From Thamnaconus septentrionalis (lineage: Eukaryota; Chordata; Actinopteri; Tetraodontiformes; Monacanthidae): a stretch of DNA of 64,000 bases. How positions within the stretch are numbered: the first letter of the stretch is position 1; each line of letters opens with the position of its first letter. The stretch is taken from NCBI GenBank assembly GCA_009823395.1, contig CM020505.1, forward strand, positions 23,355,629-23,419,628, in the 5' to 3' direction. Below, one piece after another: positions 24,551 through 36,999 of the stretch. Under the pieces are notes generated by a model that had not been told where the DNA came from, did not search any database, and saw only the letters and a program-made list of their open reading frames with translations. A program made the position numbers and the translations under genes.

Positions 24551-25734
24551 TAGGACCACGTCACTGGTCGTGTGCCTCGTACCGTCCACTAAATCTCACA
24601 AAGCCTTCGCTCTCCTAGACGCCTCTGTCACTGTCAGAATAAACAGACCACTAGCCTGGCGAGCTTCCGATAGCCAAGTGTGCCTGGTTGATGGTAACTG
24701 TGAAAGTGTCTCAGACACAAACCCATGAAACCAGAATCTGAACCAGGACTGGAAAAAAAAAAAAAGTTTTCTTGAGTGTATGGAGGAAGAATGATTTGAT
24801 TGACAAGTGGCCCACAGAATATCACAGCTGTGACACTGGGACATTTTCGACTCTGTCTAATCTCTTGTACGGCTGTTTTCTAAAAAATAAGGCAAATATT
24901 CCCTCACATATTCTGAATATCAAAATATGAAAATTGTCTTTTTTAAGGTATTTTTTTGCCGCACTATCTGCAACACTGGATGCTGTGGTTGCCATTGCCA
25001 TAAAGAAACAACACAACAGCAAAAGACAGACTTTGAGATCTTTGCTACAGTTTAAATGCTGCACTGGTGGTATTAGGTGTTAGGTGGGGCGTGTTTCCCT
25101 GTCAGTTGTCTGGGAGATCACACCCGCCCGCCCGCCCGCCCGCTGCGCCGCGTTGCGCCGCGGCAGGATCTCCCTTGGCTCCATTTGTGACAGTAATTTT
25201 ACACAGCCGGGGCCCTCGGTCCCGGAGGTGGGCCATTAAAGTTCAGGTGAGGTTAATTACAGAGGATTGTTCAGGCGGCTGCTGTGCCCCGGCCGGCCGG
25301 CCGGACGGACGGACGGACGGGTGGGAGGGACCCCGACGCCTCCGCCGCTGACTCCGGCGTGACGCGGCCCCGTGGCCTCCACGGGTGTTCGGCTGCAGAT
25401 TTACACACAACACCTACGAGCGCCAATCATTCACTGAAACAGCTGGAAATTAAAGCCCACAACACAGCCACATGAAAACACTACACCTTGTTATTAAGGC
25501 CGACACGTAAATTAGCAGGCGCGACTCGCCATTCCCCACAAGAAACATGAAGAAACTGAGCCCGGCCACATTTAGAGAGATGATTTCAACAAACGTTGGA
25601 GGGGAGATGTGAGTTTTTCCCCCGTGCGGGTTGTGTTGCACAGCAGCAGCAGCAGCAGCAGAGGAAAGAAGCAGGAAAGGATGCAGTGAACGGACACAGT
25701 CTGCTGTGTTTGAGCAAGGATAAGATTATATTGG
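24551..25734. other. gene-free interval
   Basis: Unique sequence with an A-run (about 24750-24763), CCCG and GGAC tetranucleotide patches (25120-25143, 25300-25320) and a short CAG run (25641-25661). No gene is recognised. Confidence 0.5.
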
Positions 25735-26120
25735 ATTAAAGGGGATTTTTGCAATGCAAATGAATGCACCTCCAATCAATAGGGCCTGTTCTACTCAATA
25801 TACAAACTAATTAAGAGGTAATACAATCAAACCAGAATAAAATAGATTGTGCAGCTTCCTCAGAAAGAAATCCAATCAAACCTTTTTATGTGAAAAGATA
25901 AAATCTAAAGCGATCTCTCTTTGTAGGAATAATGACCTCGGCTTTGTGTCCATTTAATAAGGAAAACTTGTCTTAAGAGGTTACGCTCAATGTGCATATT
26001 CTAATCAATATGAATTACATAGGGTTTTATCTATGTTATCTGCTCCAGACTGCTAAGCTAATTAATGTTTTATCGAGTGTTTTAACTCAATTATTTCGCA
26101 AAGTCAAAGAGGTTCAACGC
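25735..26120. promoter_or_regulatory. strong candidate conserved regulatory element
   Basis: About 385 bp of AT-rich complex sequence with many homeodomain-type sites: TGCAATGCAAATGAATG, CCAATCAATAGG (25773-25784), CTAATTAAG (25807-25815), CTAATCAAT (26001-26009) and CTAATTAAT (26058-26066). No simple repeats interrupt it and the base composition changes sharply at both ends, the usual look of a deeply conserved vertebrate enhancer. Confidence 0.5.
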
Positions 26121-26399
26121 AATTTTCCGCGAGCGGCCCCGGAACGCTTTCAGTGGGAAGGGGAAGGCGGCTCTCCCTGACGGAGACACAACCCTCGGCG
26201 TCGCTGGTAATGAACTGACTCGTCTCGGACTGGGGCGGCTGCTGGTCCACTTCAGTTCAGCAGAAAAGTGCTCGGCTTGAACTCTTTGCCGTGTTTTCTG
26301 GCCACAATGGGCTCCCTGACACGGCGCTACGTCCTGCACCCCATCTCCTGGGTGTCGCTACAAAAGTTTGGACGTGCCCCCCCCACCCAACCCCCCTCC

Positions 26400-26700
26400 T
26401 CCTGCGCTTCATTCCAGCTGATTGCTCATTTTCTAATGCTAATGGTGTTGGGCAGGGGCTAGGGTTTCTCCCCTGTCAGCTGGCCACTGGGGCTGTGGGA
26501 CGAATCTAATGGGCTCTGACAGGAGGGAACTGATCTCATTCAAGGGGGATTTGATATGTGCTATGAATGTGGTGACCCTCAATGGACATATTAATGACCG
26601 TTATCATTCACAGACTTTGCGCCATTCATAAAGCCCCCTTTTTTCTGCTGGATGCAGCGGCGCTGCGGCCAAATGCCATGACTTATGGATGAGCCGGCCG
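26400..26700. promoter_or_regulatory. candidate conserved regulatory element
   Basis: Complex block with TGATTGCTCATTTTCTAATG, CTAATGGTG, GGACATATTAATGACCG and GCCATTCATAAAGC. It follows C-rich simple sequence. Regulatory role is inferred. Confidence 0.45.
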
Positions 26701-26814
26701 TGTTTTGTTTTCGCTGCCTTTTAGGTGAAGGCGTCAAAGTGAGTCAGAGCTCAGCAGCGGCAGCAGCAGCAGAGGCGGTGGCAGGCCGGTCGAACGCTCT
26801 GAGCGCCGCAGCTC

Positions 26815-26965
26815 AGTAAATAATAACAGGGTGGGCGTTGTTTACAATTTAATCACGACCGCACGCTGGCACAAAGAGACAAAAGCCGACAATCAATACT
26901 CGGCTTTTTATAGTCTTTGTGTATCTAGAGTGTCTCTTTGTGCTCATTTCCCAGCCCAGAGGTAA
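26815..26965. promoter_or_regulatory. candidate regulatory element
   Basis: Includes TGTTTACAATTTAATCACG (forkhead-like TGTTTAC beside TTAATCA) and AACACTC-free GACAATCAATACTCGG. It also has two copies of an AAAGAGACA / TGTCTCTTT phrase (26872 and 26930) in opposite sense. Confidence 0.35.
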
Positions 26966-27408
26966 GCAGAGTAGAAATATGGAGTGAAAATCATGAGGAG
27001 ACTGTTGAAATGATCATGCGCACGAGAACATATGGTGCGAAGATGGATTTTTGGGGCAAAATTTGACAAAAAATAAATGACTTTTTCCCGTGCGTCCATA
27101 AACTTCTTCAAAACATGATTTGGTCAAAAGGAAGAGGGGGGGCGGGGGGGCGGGTAGTGGGGCAGACTCACAATCAGCATGTGGATGCTTTTGAATAAAC
27201 AAGTCTAAAATAGGCAGAGTTCTTGCATGTTGTGCAAAATGAAACAGCCACATTTAAATGTCGGGGGCAGGATGTTCATCAGAGTGTGGTTTCACAAAAA
27301 AACAACAATTCCATTCCAGCCATGACTATAAATGGCAGCACCAGCCAGAGGAAGTCATATTTACGTCCGGTGAAGAGGAGTTATTCCTCATTACATGAAG
27401 GGCAGCCG

Positions 27409-27444
<36 letters not shown>

Positions 27445-27887
27445 GGGCTGGTGTGTTGGAGCGGCTGCAACCTGAGCTCTTCTTCCTGGTACCTGGCTAA
27501 GATTAACCGTCAGGAGTCGGCGCTCCCTTCAACTAAAGAACAACAAACCCACCGTGAAAATCCTCCTGCATCCTGTATTAATCAACAATCAGAGAAAATA
27601 TATTCATCATCCATCACGAGCATATCTTTAATGTGTTCCTTTTTTTTAGCCAAAGGAAACAAACCTAATTATGGTCGGCTTTGAAATCAAGCGTGTGTGT
27701 GTTCTGTATAAAAGCAGAATTTGCATCATCCAAATGGTTGCTATTATAAAATTTATCATTAACCTCTGATTTTTTGAGGGGGGGTTGCTATGATTAATTA
27801 TGACTGTGTTCCAACTGTTTTCCATTTCCCTCGCTAGTTTTCCGTCTCGCATGCCCTATTAGCAGAGGCGAGGTGCAGACACCAGCT

Positions 27888-27936
<49 letters not shown>

Positions 27937-28410
27937 GACGTGTTTCTCTGGCAGCTGAACAGGAAGCTGCATCTGTCCACACGTGGAGGTGTGACCAGAT
28001 GCTTTTTAACATACACAGATTTTGTCTCATTTTGGTGCCATGTGTCAGTTTCATCAAAGGCTCAACATCTGTTGCAACATTGCCGTTTCCACTTGCAGTC
28101 GCACCTCCGCCGGTGTAATCTACAAAACACGATGTGCATTTAAGAAAAAGAAATCAGATGAGCGAATATCAGAGTTTTGCTACTTTTTACATTTCTGCTG
28201 TGGCTGTGTGAGAATCGACTCTGTGCTTTTGCTTTTCAGCAAACTCTGGGCTGCCAGACTCATGTTTACTGAGGGCCACACGAGCAACATGAGACTGTGG
28301 AAATGTAACCACTCCTGAACATATAGCAAAATAGCGGCTCCAAAACAAATAGCTCTCTCCTTATTATGAAGTTTTCAATTACAAATGTTGAGAAGTCTGT
28401 GATTATATTC
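26966..28410. other. gene-free interval with CA and CAG arrays
   Basis: (CA)n at 27411-27442, perfect (CAG)16 at 27888-27935, and an AT-rich block at 27700-27840 with ATGATTAATTATGAC that may be regulatory. No gene is seen. Confidence 0.55.
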
Positions 28411-28985
28411 TAGGGCTGTCATGCATTAATGCATTAATTGCAATTAGTTACATATAATCCATACCGCGTTATTTTTTTTTAGACGAAAGCCTTTTTGTCC
28501 CTTTTACCAACCCGTAGTCGGCCCCTCTGGCTGTGGCGCCATTTTGCTTCCTGTCGCAAACAAAACAGAACCGTGTTTAATTTTCGTTTACTTTATTCCT
28601 CTTAATATTTGGAAGTTGTTTACTACCTCCAAGTCATGGTTTCATGGCCACAATGTAGCATTTTAATTAAGCTGTATTTTTGAAGTAGACAAATGGGTCT
28701 ACATTGCATTTTTTTGTATTTAGCGTAGACATTGTATTAAGTTGGTCTACGTTGCACTTTTTCTGAAAGAATACAAAAGGTCAAAAAGGAAATTTTTTCT
28801 TTGTGTTTATTTGATTCCCATTGAAGACTCTGGTCAGAAATACTTTACATTATGGGCTTAAAATTTGCCTTGAAATACAAAATGACAGAATTTTACACAT
28901 GTATTTCAAGCCGCGATTAATCGCAGTTAACTATGAAGATTCTGCAACTGTTTGCAATAAAAAGTAATCGTTTGACAGTTTTAAA
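28411..28985. mobile_element. hAT-like non-autonomous repeat (decayed)
   Basis: Begins TAGGGCTGTCATGCATTAAT and ends with GCCGCGATTAATCGCAGTTA and TTTGACAG, the signature of an abundant fish repeat with GCTGTCA / TGACAG ends and GATTAATCGC interior. The right terminus is mutated after TGACAG, so the exact edge and target duplication are unclear. No transposase frame. Confidence 0.6.
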
Positions 28986-29448
28986 AAATATACATACTGT
29001 AAAAATGTATATACACAAGCACATAATGCTGTGTTATGATAGAATTCAAGAACCACAGACTCCATTTGCCTTTGAAGCGATTGGCTTTCCCCCATTTGCC
29101 TCAATATTTGTGCAGTGGCTTTTCAAATGGAACATTCTTTGCCCACAGTCAAGGGAATAGTTGAAGACTCTTGGAGAACCAGACGCGGCCAACCCAAGTG
29201 CACCTGACACATTGTGTGTAATGCCGGGGATCCAGTGAAGCTACAATCACTGATTAAACATCCTGAAGCAGATGTAACAAAAGAGCAAAGCGAGCCGAGT
29301 CAGCGTTGGGCCAGCGGCTGGGCGGCCGGCACCGCCAGAGGCAGAGGCAGCGGGATGTTTTCTGCCCAGCTTCCTCCACAGCCTGGAAAATCCTCCCCAC
29401 ATTACGGCCATTGTGAGAGCGACTTTACTTTCACAGTCCAAAGATCAA

Positions 29449-29497
<49 letters not shown>

Positions 29498-30639
29498 ATG
29501 TTTCCAGGGAACAAATGTCTGAGCAGCTGGGCCGCTGTGAACACAGATATAATGGTGACAGGAAGCCGAGGCAGTCACTTGTAGAGCCAATTATGGCCAG
29601 AGCCGTGGGGGCACATTTACAAACAACGCTTTTCTTGTGTCCGAGGTGTATGATTAACTTCCTTGCCAAATGGCACCCAGGCTGCCCAGAGTCTGCCCCC
29701 CCCACCCACCCACCCACCCTCAGTAGATGGCGGAGCTGGAGATACCAGACTGGTGATACCACACTGGTGATACCAGACTGGAGATGCCAGACAGGTGAGC
29801 AAAACAAAACAATTTTTTTAGACTTTTAACTCACTTCCTGGTTCTTTTGCCAAGATCCACAAAGAATGGAGCGCAGCGGGAAATGACGGCACATTTTGAG
29901 GCAACCTTAACGATATGCAGGTGCAAAATAATTAATAATTAAAACAAGTGCAGCACCCGAGGAGTTACGAACGCAAATTTCAGTAACCGAGATATTGTAA
30001 CATTAGTGCAAACTTCAATAACCTGATGTTCTATATGCAACAGGCCAGCCAATCGCTTTGTGGCCCTTTGTCTTTTTTTTTCTTTTTTCTTTTTAACGGC
30101 TCTTCTTTGGGGATGTTTAACCGTTTTTGGTGAAGTTTTACAGCCTGGCCAACAGCGGGAGAATGCAGGCTGCTCAGGCCCCTCCCTCCCGACGCTGCGG
30201 CCACTCGCCGCGCTCCAACGGAGTCGGGAGGAATTTAAATGGAGCCATCTAAAGAGAAAATGCCTTTGCTTTTGGGGGACTAATTACAGGCCTTTCCCAT
30301 GAATGCAGATTGAAGGAGCAGCTTAATGAACCTGCCTTTAGGATGCACAGCATCATCTTTACTGCTACCTAAACCTTCCACTTCATAGATAACAGGGAAG
30401 ATTTGTTTCCCCTCTTTTTGAAAAAAAAAAACACATTATAAGATTGTAGGCAAAAGTTTTTCCCAGTGTTCAATCTTGGCTGAAATGCTGAAAATGAGAA
30501 GTGTGTGAAGCGGGAGCCTCAGCCTGCACGTTGCTCTGCAAACAACAGTCGTTTAGCCACCCGTGCAGTCCGGCAGCACCGCCTTCACGCTTGCCTTTAA
30601 AGCAGTTCCCTTTCACCACATCTGCCCTATTTGTGCTGC
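28986..30639. other. gene-free interval with (CAG)15 and a 14-bp repeat
   Basis: (CAG)15 at 29451-29495. About four 14-bp units of the type TGGTGATACCAGAC lie at about 29737-29793. The remainder is unique sequence with no protein signature. Confidence 0.6.
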
Positions 30640-31000
30640 CTTTTCTCCACCTGACTCGCTCAAAGGATTCGCTTTATCTTAAGAGGTCATTTCATTCAGC
30701 CGGCCAGCAAAACACAAGTGAATATAACTGTCCCCAAATCGTTCCCTGGCAGAATTCATGCTTGAGTTGCCGCCGATAAAGAAAGTCCTTGCCAAGCCGG
30801 TAGAAGGAGCTCACAATCGGCTCTATAGGGGCCGCTCTATAGAAATAAAGGCTCCCTGTATCGTACAGTCTCCCTTTTACAACTCTACATTTCCATTTAA
30901 TGACACCCTGCATATTAACCCTGCTCAGCATCCAATTACACAGAATAAGTAAATTATCTGTGCCAGCATGCAATTTGAAAATGTTTTTCACGCAACGCCG
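30640..31000. promoter_or_regulatory. strong candidate conserved regulatory element
   Basis: A 360-bp complex block with two CTCTATAG phrases (30821-30828, 30835-30842), the second running into a MEF2-like CTATAGAAATAAAG, plus TCCATTTAATGACACC, GCATATTAACCC and CCAATTACACAG. No simple repeats occur inside. Enhancer function is inferred. Confidence 0.48.
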
Positions 31001-31249
31001 AGACAAGCGATGGTGGGGGGCCCCCTTCAACCCCCGGACCCCCGGATCCCCCCAAACACAGCGCTCATTAAAGCTGCTGAGTTATTTCAAATCCATTAAC
31101 TCTAAATACAGGTAATTCCCAGCCCCCCCTTCCCAGCGCTGGACCACCGAGATTCCCCATCATTGAGTGTTGGAGGGGGTGTCGAGTGACACCAACACAA
31201 CTGATTTGATGGGCCTTCCTGCTCCCCAGGCCGCCACTCAAGCAAACAA

Positions 31250-31560
31250 ACTGGAGCGGCCAACCAACGGCGCTCCATTCATATTTAATTACAGCCTGCA
31301 AACATTGCGAGCGGATAACGTTGCACCTCGAGAGAGAAAAAAGAAAAGAAAAGAAAGACGTGGGAGAGAATTTGCATGAAATAAAACATAATTCAAATGG
31401 CAGGTTTGAGCTTTTTGTCTTTCTACTGGAGCACTGAGTGTCGTGTGATTTACAATTGAACTTTTCATAATTGCGTGGCTCTAATTTATAAAGCCAGAGA
31501 GTCAAAGAGGGCAGCGTCACTCATTTAATGGCATGTAAATAACACCAGGTGGTGAATATT
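31250..31560. promoter_or_regulatory. candidate regulatory element with octamer
   Basis: Includes TCATATTTAATTACAGCC, a canonical octamer ATTTGCAT at 31370-31377, ACATAATTCAAATGG and CATAATTGCG, with an A/G-rich run in the middle. Confidence 0.4.
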
Positions 31561-31638
31561 AAGTATCAAACACAGCAGCCTGTTTCACATGAGCCACCTC
31601 TGCGGCTGCAAAGTCACTGCTGCTGGCCTCCCGGGTGA

Positions 31639-31640
<2 letters not shown>

Positions 31641-31672
<32 letters not shown>

Positions 31673-31676
31673 CTCT

Positions 31677-31714
<38 letters not shown>
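31641..31714. repeat. (GT)n and (GACA)n microsatellites
   Basis: GT array to about 31671 followed by nine or more GACA units to 31714. Confidence 0.93.
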
Positions 31715-31719
<5 letters not shown>

Positions 31720-32993
31720 GGGATGAGGGGGTTGCTTCACAGGGATGACCAGGCAGCACCAGGTTATTGTATCAGTGCAGGTTTTGCCATCACACCAGTA
31801 TCATGTGCAGTGTTATTGATGGCATCATCTTCAAAACACACACAAAACACAAAACACGAGCAGGAATCTGATCATCTACTGGTTAGTTTGATGCTCCTCA
31901 GGGCTGATGGGGGTTTCAAACATGTTGAGCGGCCGACCGGCCGTGGCTATTTTCAAGGCAGTGCAGTTCAGTAAGACTTTGTTTTTCTGAATCGAAGGCG
32001 TTGCCAAACTTTGACACTGTGAGCAAACGCAGCGACGCATCCGTCTCCCTCGGCAACATCTCCAACAACAAAGAGCTGACACGCTCATCGACAATATTTT
32101 AAAACAACTGCCTTGAAGGCAACACATGGCAAAGTATCAGCGACGCCTCGGGCCGGTGAAGCTGCTGCTTCTCTGTCGTCTCAGATGAGTCACTGGCATC
32201 TGTGAAAGAGCTTCCAAGTGTCCCACCAACATCCTGACCTCACAGACGGCGTTACAGTTTCAGCTCCGCAGGAGGGGGTGGAGCTCCGCTGGGTCGGCGG
32301 AACATTCACCCCAAAACTACCAGAGATTCCTGTCGCACTTCTTCCTTCATTCTTTTTCCTCTGTTTCTGTCTCACGTGAGGAAGTTTTGTGTCGTTTACC
32401 ATTATTCACATTGGTTATTACCTGTCCATGTATTTTGTGAAGGCCGCCTGACTCAGTGACTCAGTGACTCACTCACTCGCTACACCTTTATCATCGGAGA
32501 GACGTGCAAATATTAAAACTCGGTGAGAAAAAAAAATGGCAGCCAATAACTTTTCCCATATCTGCAGCAAACTGAAGCTCAGTGTATCATGTTAGTGTGT
32601 TTGACAATCACTGGAGGTCCCTGGAGAGCTCTCGTGCTACTAGTGATGGCAGCACCGCTGTGTTTATGGTTCAAAGCCATTGGATGATAAGAGTGAGAAT
32701 CACCATCATTTGCAACAGACGTGAGAACATACAACACACACACACACACACACACATACACGCCCTGCATCATCGTCCCTTGGCGTGCTGGCGCCTGTCA
32801 CTCACTGGGGTCCTGGGCTGTAAGCCGCAGCCATCGACAGGCGTCTGTGTCAATGCCTGACAAAACCTGGAGGCACCAGGCTGTAATTGGAACGACGGCT
32901 CTAATCCTCACATCAAGACCGAGGCATCGACGAGCCGGCAGCGCCTGATTGGTGGAGCTGGCTGGGAGCTGTGATGTCATCACTGTGGACCAA
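31715..32993. other. gene-free interval
   Basis: Unique sequence with (CA)n at about 32734-32756. No gene, RNA or clear element. Confidence 0.55.
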
Positions 32994-33058
<65 letters not shown>

Positions 33059-33085
33059 CATCTATCTATCTATCTATCTATCTAT
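32994..33085. repeat. (CTAT)23 microsatellite
   Basis: Tetranucleotide array with one interruption (CCAT near 33058). Confidence 0.97.
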
Positions 33086-35516
33086 GACTACTCCTGCTCA
33101 GCTGGCTTCTTGAAGCCACTTTGGGTCGCCAGTTCTTTCCTGAGTCGGGGTGATTAGCAGCACCTACTGTAGGTGTCGTGTCTTTTTTCATCGCCACTCT
33201 TATGTTGAAGAGACACCCAACAGACTGTGGGAGGACCCAGTCATCCATGTCTGGTCTCAGACTCTGGTGGTAATGTGGCGTGGGCCGGTGGGCGGCGTGG
33301 AGCTGAGCTCAGCTCTGACACCTCGCTGGCAGAGTCGCTGGCTGCTGGCTCTCACTGCGGCTCCTCAGAGCCAACACGCCCCAATGCGATGCCAGCGCAG
33401 ACGGAGGCTGAACAGAGGCACAACTGTGTGGACGAACCAGGATCAAACACGTCCTCGACAACAGCTCCTCTCAATGTGAACACCTTGTAGATAGGACGCA
33501 GCCACAACTTCATGGCGTCACTTCCAAAGCAGCAGGAGAGATTAAAGCTCACTGGGTCAGACGAAGAGATGGTCAGTCCTCATACATTTATAATGCTTTT
33601 CTAATAATGACATGAGGCAGAGGCCAAAATGGCCATATGATATTGCAATTAGTAACTGCATATTGAATGCAAAGAGCAGCGTGTGTACTTCTTTCAACAT
33701 GTTAAGTAGTCCTTGGCAGCGCTTGAAAGACGTCAACGTCATGCAGAGCATGACATGAGTGTTTCTAAGTGTGTGTGTGTGTGTGTGTGAGCGTGCGCGC
33801 GCCTGCCTGCAGTTCCTGGCTTTTGTAAAGGCACCGGGAAGCTGGAGCCGTCCAGCCAGGCATGCCTGCGCAGTGTAACCAAGGCTGACTGGCTGACCTC
33901 AGACTGTGTGGGCCCTGTAGCCCAAGATGAAGGAGCTTTTTCATAGACACAGGAACAGGAGGTATCGCCTTCCCCTCTTAGCAGCGGCACGCATTCATGC
34001 CAGACACAATGCGTTATTATTGGTTTTGAATTGAAATGTTAATTTCAGGGGAAACTGGGCCTGAGAGCTCATTTCTCATTTTTCCCCTCGGCTGAAGCTT
34101 TTGACACGAGGAGAGTTTCAACCCTCGTCGCTCCTCGAGTTCCAAGTGGTAAAGACTCAGCGGCCTTTGAAGGTCCAGTGTGTCGAATGTTTGAAGGAAG
34201 CCTGCCTTCAGAGCGTGTTTGGTATTTAGGCCGCTGTCAGGCAGCTTCCTTCAGAAATGCTGGTGCAAGATGGCAGCTAAGTAGGAGCCTTAAGACCCTT
34301 ATTGCTCTATGTACGTGTATGAGAACCATTCTATGGGTGGGTAAACCAAATGACTTTTATAGCGCTGCCAGTATGGACTTTTATGAATGTATTGATGGCA
34401 GCATGTTCAGCTTTTACCATCTAAAAATCATAAATCAAGCCAAACTGGACACACTGGACGTCGGAAGCAGGCCGCTGTGGTGCCGGAGCCGTTACACTTG
34501 AAGCGACTGCGAAGGCTGAAACCTGAGAGACAAGTGTCCATATCCAGTCAGGCGGTCACTATTGATCCTGTGAGGTGGTGGTGGGGGGGTGAGGGGGTCT
34601 TTTAGGAGAGGCTGGTGCTCGGAGCTCAGCAGCAGCTCAGCACTCACACAAACCAGCGCATCAGCAGACCCCCGCAGATCTATACATTAAACTGCATAAT
34701 CAAATTGTTTGCGGCGCAACCGTTTAGCATGTCGCTCCTGGATCGGGGCCGCCGCGGGCCAGAACTGACCACCGCAGAGCCACTGGGCCATCCTAGGCAG
34801 CAACAAAGTAGAGCCGTAACTAACGGCGATTAAAGGAATATTGATGGGCGGTGACACGCAGCATCCTGCAGGAAAAATAACAATAAAAAAAAAAAGCCAT
34901 TTGGTCAAATAGCTGCAATAATTAAGTATATGAGGGCGAGTCAATTTTATCCGCCACTTTTATTTGAATCGATTATTGAGTAAAGTGGCCGAGCCTCAGA
35001 GAGCATTACTGCTGAGCAGGGTGTTGATTTCGTACCTCGAGTAACTGCGGCCAAGTTACACAGGAGCAGCTCGCAGTGGTGGTGGGGGCGAGGGGGGCTC
35101 AGAAGAACACTGCAGCAGCACCACAAGTAACACAAGCACAGAAGCAAAAGAAAGATGAAAAAGATAATAATAATATGAGCTGGAACTTTGATTGGTTGCA
35201 AGTTGACTCCAGTAGTCGTCCTCTTCCCCCCCGAGGGCCGAACAAGACCAACATTCACACTGCTGGTGAATATTTCCCACCAGGGATTGACAAACATTAG
35301 GCCAAGGCAGAAATAATGAGTTTTGGCCGTGTAAAGAAAAAAAAAAAAACCTTGGCACATTGAATGTGATACCTTGGTTAATAATAAACTTGACCGTTTG
35401 GAAGCTTCTCTCCCGCTTGATTGATTAAACATTAACCAGGTGGAGCTGGGATATTTCTTATTAATCACAGGTGGCACCGACTTAACTGTGCGAGCGTGGG
35501 GTTGGCCAGGCACAAA

Positions 35517-35553
<37 letters not shown>

Positions 35554-35684
35554 AAAGGAGTATGAAATTATGTAACAGCAGCATATGCTGCTCAGTGGAA
35601 GCTTTAAGCTGATTGGCGATGCTGTTTTCATGCTGCTGGACCCAGAGGGAGTCCAGCATTTAACCCTGCCAGCGCAATTGAGTT

Positions 35685-35688
<4 letters not shown>
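33086..35688. other. gene-free interval
   Basis: Contains short GT (33771-33790) and CA (35519-35552) arrays. Two small blocks may be regulatory: 34005-34100 (ATTATTGGTTTTGAATTG, GTTAATTTCAGG) and 34670-34760 (CATAATCAAATTGTTTGCGG). No gene is recognised. Confidence 0.5.

Positions 35689-35733
<45 letters not shown>
35689..35733. repeat. (CA)n microsatellite
   Basis: CA array of about 45 bp. Confidence 0.95.
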
Positions 35734-35736
<3 letters not shown>

Positions 35737-36012
35737 GGACACACATCTCCATATCAAACAGCACATTGTGGGAATTGCCATGACCTAATTGCATCTCTTA
35801 TCTTGCATTCGATTACACATTTCTCAGAGGAAGCTGACCCCCCCCCCCCCCTCACCCCACCCCCCATTCCCGTCCCCCACCCCTGCCGCCCCCCTCTTCC
35901 CGTCCTCTCTGCCGACAACAACATGTCCAATGAAAAAAGCAACATTGACTAAAGCACTGAGTATTTTACGAGTGGGTGGCAGAGCTGTGATGTGGAGCAG
36001 TTTAGATTTGCT

Positions 36013-36096
36013 GCAGCAGCAGCAGCAGCAGCCAGCTCCAGCTCCAGCTCCAGCTCCAACTCCAGCTCCAGCTCCAGCTCCAGCTCCAGCTCCAGC
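36013..36096. repeat. (CAG)6 joined to (CAGCTC)n hexamer array
   Basis: CAG repeats pass directly into about ten CAGCTC units, one of them CAACTC. Confidence 0.92.
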
Positions 36097-36289
36097 CAGA
36101 CTGAGAGCAAAGCAGAAGCTCTATCTATCTGTCAGTGACTCTCTGCTTCCCACAGTGGCTGCTGCAATCGTGCCTCCAGTATCGTCACTGAATGTTCAGC
36201 CGCTGGGAACAACAAGTGTTACTTTGATGTGTGGTTGAAGTGGGTGGCTGGTGTCCACTGCTACAGTCCAACAGTCCTGGGCCCGACTC

Positions 36290-36341
36290 TGACTGACTGA
36301 ATGACTGACTGACTGACTGACTGACTGACTGACTGACTGAC
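36290..36341. repeat. (GACT)13 microsatellite
   Basis: GACT units with a single substitution near 36301. Confidence 0.95.
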
Positions 36342-36999
36342 CACCGAAATAGCTGTGTTATTCTCGCTGTAACTACAGGTGACTTTTTCTCCGGCCTGAA
36401 GAGGCTTTATGAGGGGACTGACAGAGCGGACGTCCTCTGAGCGGCTCTGCTGAGGAACGATGTGCGTGCGGCCAGACTGACGGACGGCTTTCACAAAGCA
36501 GAAAAACACAAAAGCAAAGGATTCAACAGCTTCAGGGTTGTCCCGACGCATCAGCTGTCATCGTGTGATGTGGGTGGCGGTCCGAGCATGCGTTGGGGTG
36601 GGGAGAGGGGGAGGGGAGCGTGCGCTAGCTTACGGCATCACACAGGTGCCCTTTTCACTCGCAGGCCGAAAATGACAAATTCAATAAAGTCAAGACACCT
36701 CCTCTGCCGCACCTATGGAATCAGAAGCACCTGACAGCAGGCTGAAGGGCTCTTCCCTCGCCGCTCTGACACCCCGTCGTGACGTTCCGTATCAATATAT
36801 CCCTGCTCGGCGGCGGCGGCTCTGGAATATCTTTCCATCTCACTAGCATGCTTTGACACGGTGAGAAGGAATAAGAATATGTGTCAGAGGTTGTGGGACT
36901 GGAGGTAAGAGCCCCACGAGGAAATTGAATCTTTGAGATGACATTAGCAGAGAGTGTCTCCGACTGTGTGTGTGTGTGTGTGTGTGTTTGAGCCGCGCA
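36342..36999. other. gene-free interval
   Basis: Unique sequence; 36780-36960 (CAATATATCC, GGAATATCTTTCC, GAATAAGAATATG) may be regulatory. (GT)n is near 36966-36988. Confidence 0.5.

Noticed and set aside
34947..35549. 200-codon minus-strand frame
   Set aside because: Begins in a CA/GT repeat, has a stretch of Ile/Tyr/Phe from AT-rich DNA and shows no conserved domain.
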